This document shows, one piece after another, positions 1-5,598 of a stretch of 8,963 nt of DNA. Each line of letters begins with the position of its first letter. The stretch's first letter is position 1. This stretch comes from an uncultured Collinsella sp. (GTDB lineage Bacteria; Actinomycetota; Coriobacteriia; Coriobacteriales; Coriobacteriaceae). Position numbers and translations under genes: made by a program. Below the pieces are notes generated by a model. That model was not told where the DNA came from. It worked only from the letters and a program-made list of their open reading frames with translations, and made no database searches. The DNA lies in the NCBI GenBank assembly GCA_902475825.1, contig CABSBA010000053.1, positions 1-8,963 on the forward strand. Reading direction: 5' to 3'.

Positions 1-3
1 ATG

Positions 4-17
4 ACCGTTCACCGTTC
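4..17 (+). promoter_or_regulatory. Tandem ACCGTTC repeat, candidate operator upstream of arcC
   Basis: The 7-base word ACCGTTC occurs twice in immediate succession, about 120 bases before the arcC start. Each copy read as a 9-mer (ACCGTTCAC, ACCGTTCAA) matches the published LytTR-regulator half-site consensus [TA][AC][CA]GTTN[AG][TG] at 8 of 9 positions. The copies are only 7 bases apart, not the usual 20-22, so they are not a standard LytTR pair. A partner half-site could lie left of the window. The repeat is seen; its role as an operator is inference. Confidence 0.3.
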
Positions 18-22
18 AACTG

Positions 23-51
23 TTTTCAAAATGAATAAAATGAGCGATAAA
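23..51 (+). promoter_or_regulatory. Candidate sigma-70-type promoter for arcC
   Basis: TTTTCA at 23-28 (4 of 6 with TTGACA) and GATAAA at 46-51 (4 of 6 with TATAAT) are separated by 17 bases in an AT-rich stretch that contrasts with the GC-rich genes. TATAAA at 57-62 is an alternative -10 but has no good -35 at normal spacing. The leader to the arcC start would be about 80 bases. The -35 lies just downstream of the ACCGTTC tandem repeat, an arrangement that would suit an activator. Confidence 0.3.
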
Positions 52-137
52 GAGAATATAAACCTTAATAAACTCGCGTATCGCACGGACGCGGGTTATT
101 AATGGGTTGTAGGCCTTTTACAGAAAGGATTCCAGCA

Positions 138-1100
138 ATGTCTAAGCCTCTTGGCAAGCCCGATCGTATTGTCGTCGCCCTTGGCGGCAACGCCCTCGGC
201 AACAACCCCGTTGAGCAGATCGAGGCCGTGAGCAACACCGCTCACGCTCTTCTCGGCCTGATCGAGCAGGGTAACGAGATCATCATCACCCACGGCAACG
301 GCCCGCAGGTCGGCATGATCCAGAACGCCTTCGCCGCTGCCCACGACGCCATCGGCACCCCCGAGATGCCGCTGCCCGAGTGCGGCGCCATGTCCCAGGG
401 CTACATTGGTTATCACCTGCAGCAGGGCATCGGCCGCGAGATGCACAAGCGCTATAAGCGTTGGCACGCCGCCACCGTCGTCACCCAGATTGAGTGCGAC
501 CCCGACGATCCCGCGTTCAAGAACCCGACCAAGCCGATCGGCCCCTTCTATACCGAGGAGCAGGCCAAGGAGTTCATGGCCGAGGATCCCTCCAAGGTCT
601 TCGTCGAGGATTCCGGCCGCGGCTGGCGTCGCGTCGTCGCTTCCCCCGATCCCAAGAAGATCGTCGAGGCTGACTCCATCCTCAACCTGCTCGACAACGA
701 GTTCATCGTCATCGCCTGCGGTGGCGGCGGCATCCCCGTCGTCCGCGACTACGAGAACAAGGGCTGCTACAAGGGCGTTCCCGCCGTCATCGACAAGGAC
801 CTGGGCGGCGAGCTGCTGGCCGAGGACTGCGATGCTGACGTTCTGTTCCTGCTGACCGCCGTTGAGCATGTCGCCATCAACTTTGGCAAGCCCAACCAGG
901 AGGAGCTCGAGGAGCTCACCGCCGACGAGGCCGAGCGCCTGGCCGACGAGGGTCAGTTCGGCAAGGGTTCCATGGAGCCCAAGGTCCGCGCTGCCATCAA
1001 GTTCGCCCGTTCCCGCAAGGGCCGCACCTGCATCATCGGTGCTCTGGACAAGGCCGCCGAGACCATGGCCGGCCTCTCCGGTACCCGCATCCACGAGTAG
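138..1100 (+). CDS. arcC: Carbamate kinase
   Basis: This 320-residue protein is a cytoplasmic carbamate kinase. The family interconverts carbamoyl phosphate plus ADP with carbamate plus ATP, and in fermenters usually works towards ATP, the last step of arginine deiminase, agmatine or ureide catabolism. Amino acid kinase fold motifs are present in order: VVALGGNAL near residues 12-20 (phosphate-binding loop), THGNGPQVG at 51-59, CGAMSQGYIGYHLQQ at 82-96, TKPIGPFY at 131-138, IACGGGGIPVV at 192-202, VIDKDLGGELLA at 218-229 with Lys220, and FGKGSMEPKVRAAI at 275-288. Length matches the usual 305-320. The ATG at 138 is preferred because AGAAAGGA (122-129) sits 8 bases upstream; an in-frame ATG at 102 would add 12 residues with no ribosome binding site. 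The gene has its own terminator and seems monocistronic. No ornithine carbamoyltransferase or arginine deiminase gene lies beside it here, so the source of carbamoyl phosphate is not visible. Confidence 0.96.
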   Translation: MSKPLGKPDRIVVALGGNALGNNPVEQIEAVSNTAHALLGLIEQGNEIIITHGNGPQVGMIQNAFAAAHDAIGTPEMPLPECGAMSQGYIGYHLQQGIGREMHKRYKRWHAATVVTQIECDPDDPAFKNPTKPIGPFYTEEQAKEFMAEDPSKVFVEDSGRGWRRVVASPDPKKIVEADSILNLLDNEFIVIACGGGGIPVVRDYENKGCYKGVPAVIDKDLGGELLAEDCDADVLFLLTAVEHVAINFGKPNQEELEELTADEAERLADEGQFGKGSMEPKVRAAIKFARSRKGRTCIIGALDKAAETMAGLSGTRIHE

Positions 1101-1122
1101 TCTCTACTCTGTTGCATCTCTC

Positions 1123-1146
1123 GTGGGCGCCAGGCAAAGCGCCCAC
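1123..1146 (+). other. Stem-loop just after arcC
   Basis: GTGGGCGC (1123-1130) and GCGCCCAC (1139-1146) form a perfect 8-bp stem with an 8-base loop, starting 22 bases after the arcC stop. No U-run follows, so it is probably not an intrinsic terminator by itself. It may protect the mRNA 3' end or assist the terminator immediately downstream. Confidence 0.5.
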
Positions 1147-1166
1147 AAACTAGCCTCTCTTCATGA

Positions 1167-1203
1167 GTCCCGCAGTCCGCTCCGACTGCGGGGCTTTTGT
1201 TTC
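1167..1203 (+). terminator. Intrinsic terminator of arcC
   Basis: CCCGCAGTC (1169-1177) pairs perfectly with GACTGCGGG (1184-1192) around a 6-base loop. The stem can extend by a T-G wobble and a G-C pair to 1167/1194. It is followed by CTTTTGTTTC. A GC-rich stem with a T-rich tail is the classical Rho-independent form, oriented to stop transcription from arcC before the convergent peptidase gene. Confidence 0.85.
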
Positions 1204-1210
1204 AACCCGG

Positions 1211-1300
1211 CACTTAGGGACGTTCCTTTCCTGCCGGCAGCATGGGACAGTCCTTTAAGGCTGTCCCCAACGACCACTCATTTAAGTCTGTCCCCAATGA
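1211..1300. repeat. Imperfect tandem and palindromic repeat block in the convergent gap
   Basis: The block contains two copies of TTTAAGKCTGTCCCCAAYGA, at 1254-1273 and 1281-1300, identical at 18 of 20 positions with a 27-base period. The first copy is the right arm of a hairpin, GGGACAG (1244-1250) with CTGTCCC (1261-1267). A perfect 10-base palindrome CTGCCGGCAG lies at 1231-1240. The second copy is bounded by TCATT (1278-1282) and AATGA (1296-1300). It abuts the stop codon of the peptidase gene. Such blocks are typical of REP-like dispersed elements, and this one may also end minus-strand transcripts; both points are inference. No transposase gene is attached. Confidence 0.5.
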
Positions 1301-2335
1301 TTAGTAGTAGGCCCACATGGCTTCGATTTCATTGAGGACTTCTACGACGCCCCAGCGGCGGGCGCTGCGGCTTTGCGAGTTGGGGTCGTAGACTCCCACT
1401 TGATCGGCATCGTCGATGCCCCAGAGCACGATATAGTGTCCAACGCTGGTAAAGGTGCCGGGACGAACCGATGCGATGATGGGCGCACCCGAGCGCAGCA
1501 CCTGGGTGATAGAGCTGCGATCGATATGGATCTCAGTTCCGTTAAGGCCCAGCTGCCATGCGCCGCTCGTCATAAACGACCACTCGGTGGCACCGGTGGG
1601 AGCATAGTTGCCCGCCTCGGAAAGAGCGCACATATCGACCGGTGTCATATCGGTGTGGCCGGTTTTATAGATGTAGACCATGGTAAGACAGGTAGGGCCG
1701 CAGGCATTTTGGCGGATGGTACCGCCGGCGTAGGGCAGCTCCGACCATGCCGGGTCAATCTGATAGATGTGGGGCATGGTGCCGGCTTGCCACTGCGAAC
1801 GCGGGGTCGAAAACGCAAACGAATAGCCGGGCGCGACCGGGGCCTTGAGCAGCTTATCCTCGGCGGTTGGATCGAGACCGGCCGAGCCGTGGGAGATACA
1901 GGAGCTCATAAGCACAAAGATCAGACAGGTGAGGATAGAGCACAGTGCGAGGCGAAGTCGACGAGCTGACAGGGCGGGGGCATTCACGTACGATGTCGAG
2001 CGGTAAGGCTTGCCGTCGCGTCCGCCTTGGGGATGCGAAAAGAAGCGGTTGATATGGATGCCGGGCTGACGTGCGCCGTTGCGGCGCAGTTGCGGAACCT
2101 CGGCCTGACGCTGTCGAGTGCGCGCGCCCAAGCGGCTATCTTGCTGCGCGCTTGTGGCCGTACTCGGACGGCCGCTCTGCCGTGTTCTGCTTGTCTGCTG
2201 CCGAGACGAAGGTCTGGGTTGCTCTTGAGGGCGTTGCGGATTGCTGCTCGTGGCCCTTCTGGGCGTCGGCGTGGTACGGCCAGCAAGGCGAACACTTTGT
2301 CGCCGTTGATCACCGTCGTTGTATCCGTATGCCAT
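1301..2335 (-). CDS. Membrane-anchored C39-like cysteine peptidase with Arg-rich N-terminal tail
   Basis: The protein has 344 residues in three parts. Residues 1-125 are low-complexity and rich in Arg, Gln, Ser and Pro, probably disordered. Residues 127-147 are one hydrophobic helix, preceded by RR and so probably a type II anchor with the tail inside the cell. Residues about 165-344 form a papain-like domain of the C39/C39-like (BtpA, peptidase_C39_2) type: QNACGPTC at 209-216 gives oxyanion Gln209 and catalytic Cys212, SVGHYIVLWG at 297-306 gives His300, and VYDPNS at 315-320 gives Asp317 as the likely third residue. The family cleaves peptide bonds, often in leaders or cell-wall-associated peptides; the substrate here is unknown and no ABC exporter or bacteriocin gene is nearby. 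The start is ATG at 2333-2335 with a moderate AAGGCGG site 5 bases upstream. No convincing promoter was found, and the start of the low-complexity tail is less certain than the rest. The gene is convergent with arcC and divergent from the permease. Confidence 0.82.
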   Translation of the reverse strand: MAYGYNDGDQRRQSVRLAGRTTPTPRRATSSNPQRPQEQPRPSSRQQTSRTRQSGRPSTATSAQQDSRLGARTRQRQAEVPQLRRNGARQPGIHINRFFSHPQGGRDGKPYRSTSYVNAPALSARRLRLALCSILTCLIFVLMSSCISHGSAGLDPTAEDKLLKAPVAPGYSFAFSTPRSQWQAGTMPHIYQIDPAWSELPYAGGTIRQNACGPTCLTMVYIYKTGHTDMTPVDMCALSEAGNYAPTGATEWSFMTSGAWQLGLNGTEIHIDRSSITQVLRSGAPIIASVRPGTFTSVGHYIVLWGIDDADQVGVYDPNSQSRSARRWGVVEVLNEIEAMWAYY

Positions 2336-2468
2336 TCGTACCGCCTTGTCTCATGTATAACCTGTCTATCCTACAAAAAAGATGTGCAACAAAGGGGTCT
2401 GCGCGTCAAAAGCTCGGTAAACGGTACGAAAGGCGCAAAACACACGGCCTCAAAAACATCTCTATATG

Positions 2469-2500
2469 CGTCCGATGAGCGTACGCCCGTCGGACGGGCG
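2469..2500 (+). other. Two mutually exclusive hairpins
   Basis: CGTCCGA (2469-2475) can pair perfectly with TCGGACG (2490-2496). The overlapping segment CGCCCGT (2484-2490) can instead pair perfectly with ACGGGCG (2494-2500). Both 7-bp stems cannot form at once, as in a switch or attenuator. If the permease promoter is at 2554-2583, this segment is not in that transcript, so it could matter only for a longer transcript, at the DNA level, or as a repeat remnant. Confidence 0.4.
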
Positions 2501-2510
2501 GCAACAATGG

Positions 2511-2560
2511 ACTGCAAACTGTGCCGTTCGTCCCAAAAACGGCGCCGCTCGTTTTGCAGT
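2511..2560. repeat. Nested 50-base inverted repeat
   Basis: ACTGCAAA (2511-2518) is the perfect reverse complement of TTTGCAGT (2553-2560). Inside it, GCCGTT (2523-2528) is the reverse complement of AACGGC (2538-2543) with a 9-base loop. The element coincides with the candidate LytTR direct repeats, so part of the sequence is both inverted and directly repeated. Confidence 0.55.
2523..2552 (+). promoter_or_regulatory. Candidate LytTR response-regulator operator upstream of the permease
   Basis: GCCGTTCGT at 2523-2531 and GCCGCTCGT at 2544-2552 are direct repeats identical at 8 of 9 positions, starting 21 bases apart with a 12-base spacer. This is the two-half-site geometry known for LytTR regulators such as AgrA. 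The first copy agrees with the LytTR consensus at 8 of 9 positions and includes CCGTTCGTC, the core known for AlgR, a LytTR protein. The second agrees at 7 of 9. A LytTR regulator gene lies 4.5 kb downstream. Binding is inference. Confidence 0.45.
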
Positions 2561-2583
2561 TCTGCCTTCGGTCGAGCTACAAG
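2554..2583 (+). promoter_or_regulatory. Weak promoter-like pair for the permease gene
   Basis: TTGCAG at 2554-2559 and TACAAG at 2578-2583 are 18 bases apart. The -35 is poor (3 of 6) and the -10 moderate (4 of 6). The -35 starts one base after the second LytTR-like half-site, which would suit an activator-dependent promoter. The leader would be about 105 bases. Confidence 0.25.
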
Positions 2584-2619
2584 CGGAGCTGCTGCGCCAA
2601 GGCCGTATCTTAAAGCCAC

Positions 2620-2651
2620 GAAATAAAAGAGCGCGGCAAAACAGACCGCGC
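2620..2651 (-). terminator. Minus-strand terminator-like hairpin
   Basis: GCGCGG (2631-2636) and CCGCGC (2646-2651) form a 6-bp GC stem with a 9-base loop. Read on the minus strand it is followed by TCTTTTATTT, as in an intrinsic terminator. No minus-strand gene ends here, so it could block antisense transcription coming out of the permease gene, or be coincidental. Confidence 0.35.
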
Positions 2652-2681
2652 AAGGGGTGACGTCAAGGGGCGTCAAAAAGG

Positions 2682-2689
2682 AAAGGAGG
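2682..2689 (+). promoter_or_regulatory. Strong ribosome binding site fixing the permease start
   Basis: AAAGGAGG lies 6 bases before the ATG at 2696. This favours that start over the in-frame ATG at 2657, which has only a distant AAGGGG-like site and would add 13 basic residues that are not part of the family. Confidence 0.85.
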
Positions 2690-2695
2690 GGAACA

Positions 2696-4147
2696 ATGGC
2701 GGACAAGAACGCAGAAGTTGCAGTCGAGGATAACGGCGGTATGAAGAAAACGCTTTCGCTCTGGAACTTCTTCACCATCGGTTTCGGTGCCATCATCGGC
2801 ACCGGTTGGGTTCTGCAGGTCGGCGACTGGATGGTCGTGGGCGGCGGTCCCGTTCCCGCTATGATCGCATTCCTCTTGGGTGCAATCTTCCTCGTGCCCG
2901 TCGGAGCTGTTTTCGGTGAGCTCACGGCTGCTATCCCCATCTCGGGCGGCATCGTCGAGTATGTCGATCGTAGCTTTGGCCGTACGCTGAGCTACATCAC
3001 CGGATGGCTTTTGGCTCTGGGCAACGGCATCCTGTGCCCGTGGGAGGCCATCGCCATTTCGACCCTCGTGTCCGAGATGTTCGGCAGCCTGCCCGGTCTT
3101 GAGTGGCTGCGCGCCGTCAAGCTCTACACCATCCTGGGCGCCGACGTTTACCTGTTCCCGACGCTGATCGCGCTCGGCTTTGCAGTCTACGTCATCTTCC
3201 TCAACTTCCGCGGTGCCAGCTCGGCCGCCAAGCTCCAGGCCTTCCTGACCAAGGCCCTGCTCTGCGGCATGCTGCTCGCCATGGGCGTCTCGCTGTTCAC
3301 CGGCTCGCCGGACAACGCCATGCCCGTGTTCTCCCAGGTCGCCGGTGCTGGCGGCGGCAAGGCCGCTACCGAGAGCACCAGCCTGTTCGCCGGCATCGTG
3401 TCGGTCCTGGTTCTGACCCCGTTTTTCTACGCCGGTTTCGACACCATTCCTCAGCAGGCTGAGGAAGCAGCCGAGGGTCTCAACTGGAACAAGTTCGGCA
3501 AGATCATCTCCCTGGCCCTGCTGGCCGCCGGCGGCTTCTACATGGTCTGCATCTACTCGTTCGGCACCATCCTCGACTGGCATGAGTTTGTTAAGAGCCC
3601 AGTTCCCGCGCTTGCCTGCCTCAAGGGCATCAACATGCTCCTGTACCTGGCCATGCTCGTCATCGCCACGCTTGGACCCATGGGCCCGATGAACTCTTTC
3701 TACGGCGCCACGAGCCGCATCATGCTCGCCATGGGCCGCAAGGGCCAGCTGCCCGAGAAGTTCGCCGAGGTCGACCCCAAGTCCGGCGCTCCCAAGCTCG
3801 CCTGCGTCGTTCTGGGCGTCATCACCGTCATCGGTCCGTTCCTGGGCAAGAACATGCTCATTCCTCTGACCAACGTGTCGGCTCTCGCCTTCATCTTCTC
3901 CTGCGGTATGGTCGCCCTCGCCTGCCTGCGCATGCGCTTCACCGAGCCCGACCTGCCTCGTCCCTACGAGGTGCCCGGCGGCAAGTTTGGCATCGGCCTC
4001 GCTATCGCTGCCTGCGCCATCATCATCGGCCTGCTCGTGATCCCGTTCTCTCCCGCCTCCCTCAACATGGTGGAGTGGGGCATCGTGATCGGCTGGTTGG
4101 CTATTGGCCTGGCCCTCATGGCTTTCACCAATTCCCGCAAAAAGTAA
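2696..4147 (+). CDS. APC-superfamily amino acid/amine permease
   Basis: This 483-residue integral membrane protein has about 12 hydrophobic segments and belongs to the amino acid-polyamine-organocation superfamily of secondary transporters in the cytoplasmic membrane. TM1 carries the unwound-helix signature GFGAIIGTGW (residues 29-38), where substrates bind in known structures. ELTAAIPISGGIVEYV (75-90) is the conserved TM2-loop region. TPFFYAGFDTIPQQAEEA (241-258) is the TM6 region followed by the cytoplasmic motif typical of this family, and PMNSFYGATSRIMLAMGRKG (331-350) is the TM8 region. The C-terminal stretch RFTEPDLPRPYEVPGG (414-429) is also characteristic. Length is normal (440-500). 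Substrate cannot be read from sequence; amino acids, polyamines or ethanolamine-like compounds are possible. The gene is 131 bases ahead of the amidohydrolase gene on the same strand, suggesting import of that enzyme's substrate or export of its product. A LytTR-like operator lies upstream. Confidence 0.93.
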   Translation: MADKNAEVAVEDNGGMKKTLSLWNFFTIGFGAIIGTGWVLQVGDWMVVGGGPVPAMIAFLLGAIFLVPVGAVFGELTAAIPISGGIVEYVDRSFGRTLSYITGWLLALGNGILCPWEAIAISTLVSEMFGSLPGLEWLRAVKLYTILGADVYLFPTLIALGFAVYVIFLNFRGASSAAKLQAFLTKALLCGMLLAMGVSLFTGSPDNAMPVFSQVAGAGGGKAATESTSLFAGIVSVLVLTPFFYAGFDTIPQQAEEAAEGLNWNKFGKIISLALLAAGGFYMVCIYSFGTILDWHEFVKSPVPALACLKGINMLLYLAMLVIATLGPMGPMNSFYGATSRIMLAMGRKGQLPEKFAEVDPKSGAPKLACVVLGVITVIGPFLGKNMLIPLTNVSALAFIFSCGMVALACLRMRFTEPDLPRPYEVPGGKFGIGLAIAACAIIIGLLVIPFSPASLNMVEWGIVIGWLAIGLALMAFTNSRKK

Positions 4148-4154
4148 CGCCTAA

Positions 4155-4204
4155 CCGGGGCGGACCAGGTGCGCGGGGCCCTCTCTTCCGCGCACCGAAC
4201 CCGG
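4155..4204 (+). other. Large stem structure after the permease gene
   Basis: GGTGCGCGG (4168-4176) pairs perfectly with CCGCGCACC (4188-4196), a 9-bp stem with an 11-base loop. CCGGG (4155-4159) and CCCGG (4200-4204) form an enclosing stem. No T-run follows, so this is not a standard intrinsic terminator. It may be an mRNA-stabilising or processing structure that sets different levels for the permease and amidohydrolase, or a partial terminator. Confidence 0.55.
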
Positions 4205-4210
4205 CACCAC

Positions 4211-4250
4211 TTGGGTAGCTTTGTGAGGCCTTAACCCAACACGGCCTCGC
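4211..4250 (+). other. Overlapping alternative hairpins before the amidohydrolase gene
   Basis: GTGAGGCC (4223-4230) and GGCCTCGC (4243-4250) form an 8-bp stem including one G-T wobble. TTGGGT (4211-4216) pairs perfectly with ACCCAA (4234-4239), which lies in the loop of the first hairpin, so the two are either mutually exclusive or form a pseudoknot. They end about 20 bases before the ribosome binding site, making a leader control element conceivable. I do not recognise a known riboswitch class. Confidence 0.4.
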
Positions 4251-4256
4251 CCACTA

Positions 4257-4274
4257 TATGGATCCATAAGGAGG
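4257..4274 (+). promoter_or_regulatory. Perfect 12-bp palindrome abutting the amidohydrolase ribosome binding site
   Basis: TATGGATCCATA (4257-4268) is a perfect palindrome whose last base is the first base of AAGGAGG (4268-4274), an ideal ribosome binding site 4 bases before the ATG at 4279. It could be an operator half or a short hairpin influencing ribosome access, but a 12-base palindrome can arise by chance. The ribosome binding site itself is certain. Confidence 0.5.
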
Positions 4275-4278
4275 AACC

Positions 4279-5556
4279 ATGTCCACTAAGTATGCAATCG
4301 TTGGCGGCAAGCTCATCGACGGTACCGGTGCTGAGCCGATCGAGAACTCCCTCGTTCTCGTCGACGACAACGGCAAGATCGAGTACGCCGGCACTATGCA
4401 GGACCTTCCCGAGGGCGTTGAGGTCATCGACGCCGCCGGCAAGACCGTCCTTCCCGGTCTGATCGACACTCACCTGCACTTCTCGGGCAACCTGACCGAC
4501 GATGACACCGATTGGGTCATGCAGCCGCTCCTCGAGAAGCAGGCCGTCGCCGTCAAGCAGGCCTACGACTGCCTCACCCACGGCCTCACCACCGTCTGCG
4601 AGATCGGCCGCTTTGGTATCCAGATCCGTGACTGCATCGACAAGGGCGTCTTTAAGGGCCCGCGCGTTCTGGCCACCGGCCTCGGCTTCTGCCGCGTTGC
4701 CGGCCACGGTGACTCCCACCACTGCACCCAGGAGCTCAACAAGGAATCCCATCCCTGGGGTGACCAGGTCGACGGTCCTTGGGATCTGCGCAAGGCCGTC
4801 CGTCGTCGCCTGCGCGAGAACCCCGATGCCATCAAGATCTGGGCTACCGGTGGCGGCATCTGGCGCTGGGACTCCGGCCGCAGGCAGCTCATGAGCACCG
4901 AGGAGATCAAGGCCGTGGTCGAAGAGGCCAAGATGGTCGGCATCCCCGTGTGGAGCCACTGCTACAACAACCACGCCGCTGCCTACGATTCCGTTCGCTT
5001 TGGCTGCGAGCAGCTGATTCACGGCTTCGATATCGATGAGCGCACCATGGACCTCATGGCCGAGCAGGGCACCTTCTTCACCCCGACGATTGCCTTCCTG
5101 CCCACCTGGTACGCCACCTATCCGCCCGTCTACGTCCCCGAGCTGCACGACAAGTACGAGGGCACCTTGGTCGAGAAGGAGCTGCAGCGCAACTACGACT
5201 GCCTGCGCGAGGCCAAGAAGCGCGGCGTCGTCATGACGATCGGCTCCGACTCCTTCTCCTTCGTCACCCCGTACGGCACCTGCTCCATCGAGGAGATGTA
5301 CGAGTTCGTCGACAAGATCGGCTTCACCCCGGTCGAGACCATCACCTGCGCCACCCTCAACGGTGCCAAGATGTGCCACATCGAGGACGAGACCGGTTCC
5401 ATCGAGGCCGGCAAGTGCGCCGACCTGCTGGTCGTCAACGGTGACGTCGCCGCCGACATCCACGTGCTCAACACCGACAACATGGACGTCATCATGAAGG
5501 ACGGCTGGATCGTCGAGGCGGGCACCTTTGGCGAGGCCAACAAATACAGCGCCTAA
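4279..5556 (+). CDS. Metal-dependent amidohydrolase (imidazolonepropionase/prolidase-like, COG1228 type)
   Basis: This 425-residue cytoplasmic enzyme of the amidohydrolase superfamily hydrolyses an amide or peptide-like C-N bond with a metal-activated water. Metal-site residues are all visible: DTHLHF at 63-68 (His65, His67), a probable bridging or catalytic Lys186 in AIKIWATGGG (184-193), His227 in VWSHCYNN, His248 in QLIHGFDID, and Asp324 in TIGSDS. The N-terminal beta-sandwich (1-60) ends in the family's AGKTVLPGLIDTH, and the C-terminal part (SIEAGKCADLLVVNGD, 374-389) completes the sandwich. The AGHGD motif at 141-145 and the DGPWDLRKAVRRRL segment resemble the Met_dep_hydrolase_A group, whose characterised members include Xaa-Pro, Xaa-Arg or Xaa-Lys dipeptidases. 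Substrate is not determinable; other members of the group have unknown substrates. There are no signal peptide or membrane segments. Twelve cysteines are more than expected, which suits an anaerobe. The gene probably shares regulation with the permease upstream and is followed by a terminator. Confidence 0.92.
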   Translation: MSTKYAIVGGKLIDGTGAEPIENSLVLVDDNGKIEYAGTMQDLPEGVEVIDAAGKTVLPGLIDTHLHFSGNLTDDDTDWVMQPLLEKQAVAVKQAYDCLTHGLTTVCEIGRFGIQIRDCIDKGVFKGPRVLATGLGFCRVAGHGDSHHCTQELNKESHPWGDQVDGPWDLRKAVRRRLRENPDAIKIWATGGGIWRWDSGRRQLMSTEEIKAVVEEAKMVGIPVWSHCYNNHAAAYDSVRFGCEQLIHGFDIDERTMDLMAEQGTFFTPTIAFLPTWYATYPPVYVPELHDKYEGTLVEKELQRNYDCLREAKKRGVVMTIGSDSFSFVTPYGTCSIEEMYEFVDKIGFTPVETITCATLNGAKMCHIEDETGSIEAGKCADLLVVNGDVAADIHVLNTDNMDVIMKDGWIVEAGTFGEANKYSA

Positions 5557-5559
5557 ACT

Positions 5560-5568
5560 ACCGTTCAT
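5560..5568 (+). promoter_or_regulatory. LytTR-consensus half-site after the amidohydrolase gene
   Basis: ACCGTTCAT matches the LytTR half-site consensus [TA][AC][CA]GTTN[AG][TG] at all nine positions. It lies 3 bases after the amidohydrolase stop and about 105 bases before the kinase start. No second half-site is found 20-23 bases away on either side, so it is a lone half-site at best. Confidence 0.25.
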
Positions 5569-5598
5569 CGACGACTGGATGTAAAACACAGTATTTGA

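Larger units (their letters stand above)
2336..2695. other. Divergent intergenic region between peptidase and permease genes
   Basis: These 360 bases contain no gene I can support; short open frames on both strands lack ribosome binding sites and recognisable domains. The region is dense in inverted repeats: two mutually exclusive hairpins at 2469-2500, a nested inverted repeat at 2511-2560 and a hairpin at 2631-2651. It also holds a candidate LytTR operator (2523-2552), a weak promoter-like pair (2554-2583), and a short direct repeat near 2652-2676, where AAGGGG and CGTCAA each occur twice. The density of structure suggests a regulatory region or a remnant of a dispersed repeat. Confidence 0.6.

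Noticed and set aside
1..102. Open frame from base 1 to TAA at 100-102 (33 codons), possible end of an upstream gene or a leader peptide
   Set aside because: The composition is AT-rich and unlike the genes here, no ribosome binding site is visible, and the stretch overlaps the most promoter-like part of the arcC leader. It is most likely a chance frame; the left flank would decide.
99..1094. 331-codon open frame antisense to arcC
   Set aside because: It mirrors the carbamate kinase gene almost end to end. Long antisense frames are expected from strong G/C third-position bias, and the translation is Gly/Leu/Val/Ala-rich with no domain.
1373..1969. 198-codon plus-strand frame opposite the peptidase catalytic domain
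   Set aside because: It is antisense to a domain with intact catalytic motifs, so it is a shadow.
2027..2626. 199-codon plus-strand frame opposite the peptidase N-terminus
   Set aside because: It is the complement of the Arg-rich tail followed by intergenic DNA, with no domain and no ribosome binding site.
2336..2695. Known riboswitch or T-box leader
   Set aside because: Hairpins are present, but I could match no conserved riboswitch core or T-box sequence, and the likely promoter lies downstream of most of them.
2371..2952. 193-codon minus-strand open frame spanning the intergenic region and the permease 5' end
   Set aside because: Half of it is antisense to the permease. It has low-complexity and frame-shadow character, and no ribosome binding site was seen; the intergenic half is inverted-repeat sequence.
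4168..4196. Intrinsic terminator of the permease gene
   Set aside because: The stem is strong, but it is followed by GAACCCGG rather than a T-run, so it was listed as a stem structure instead.
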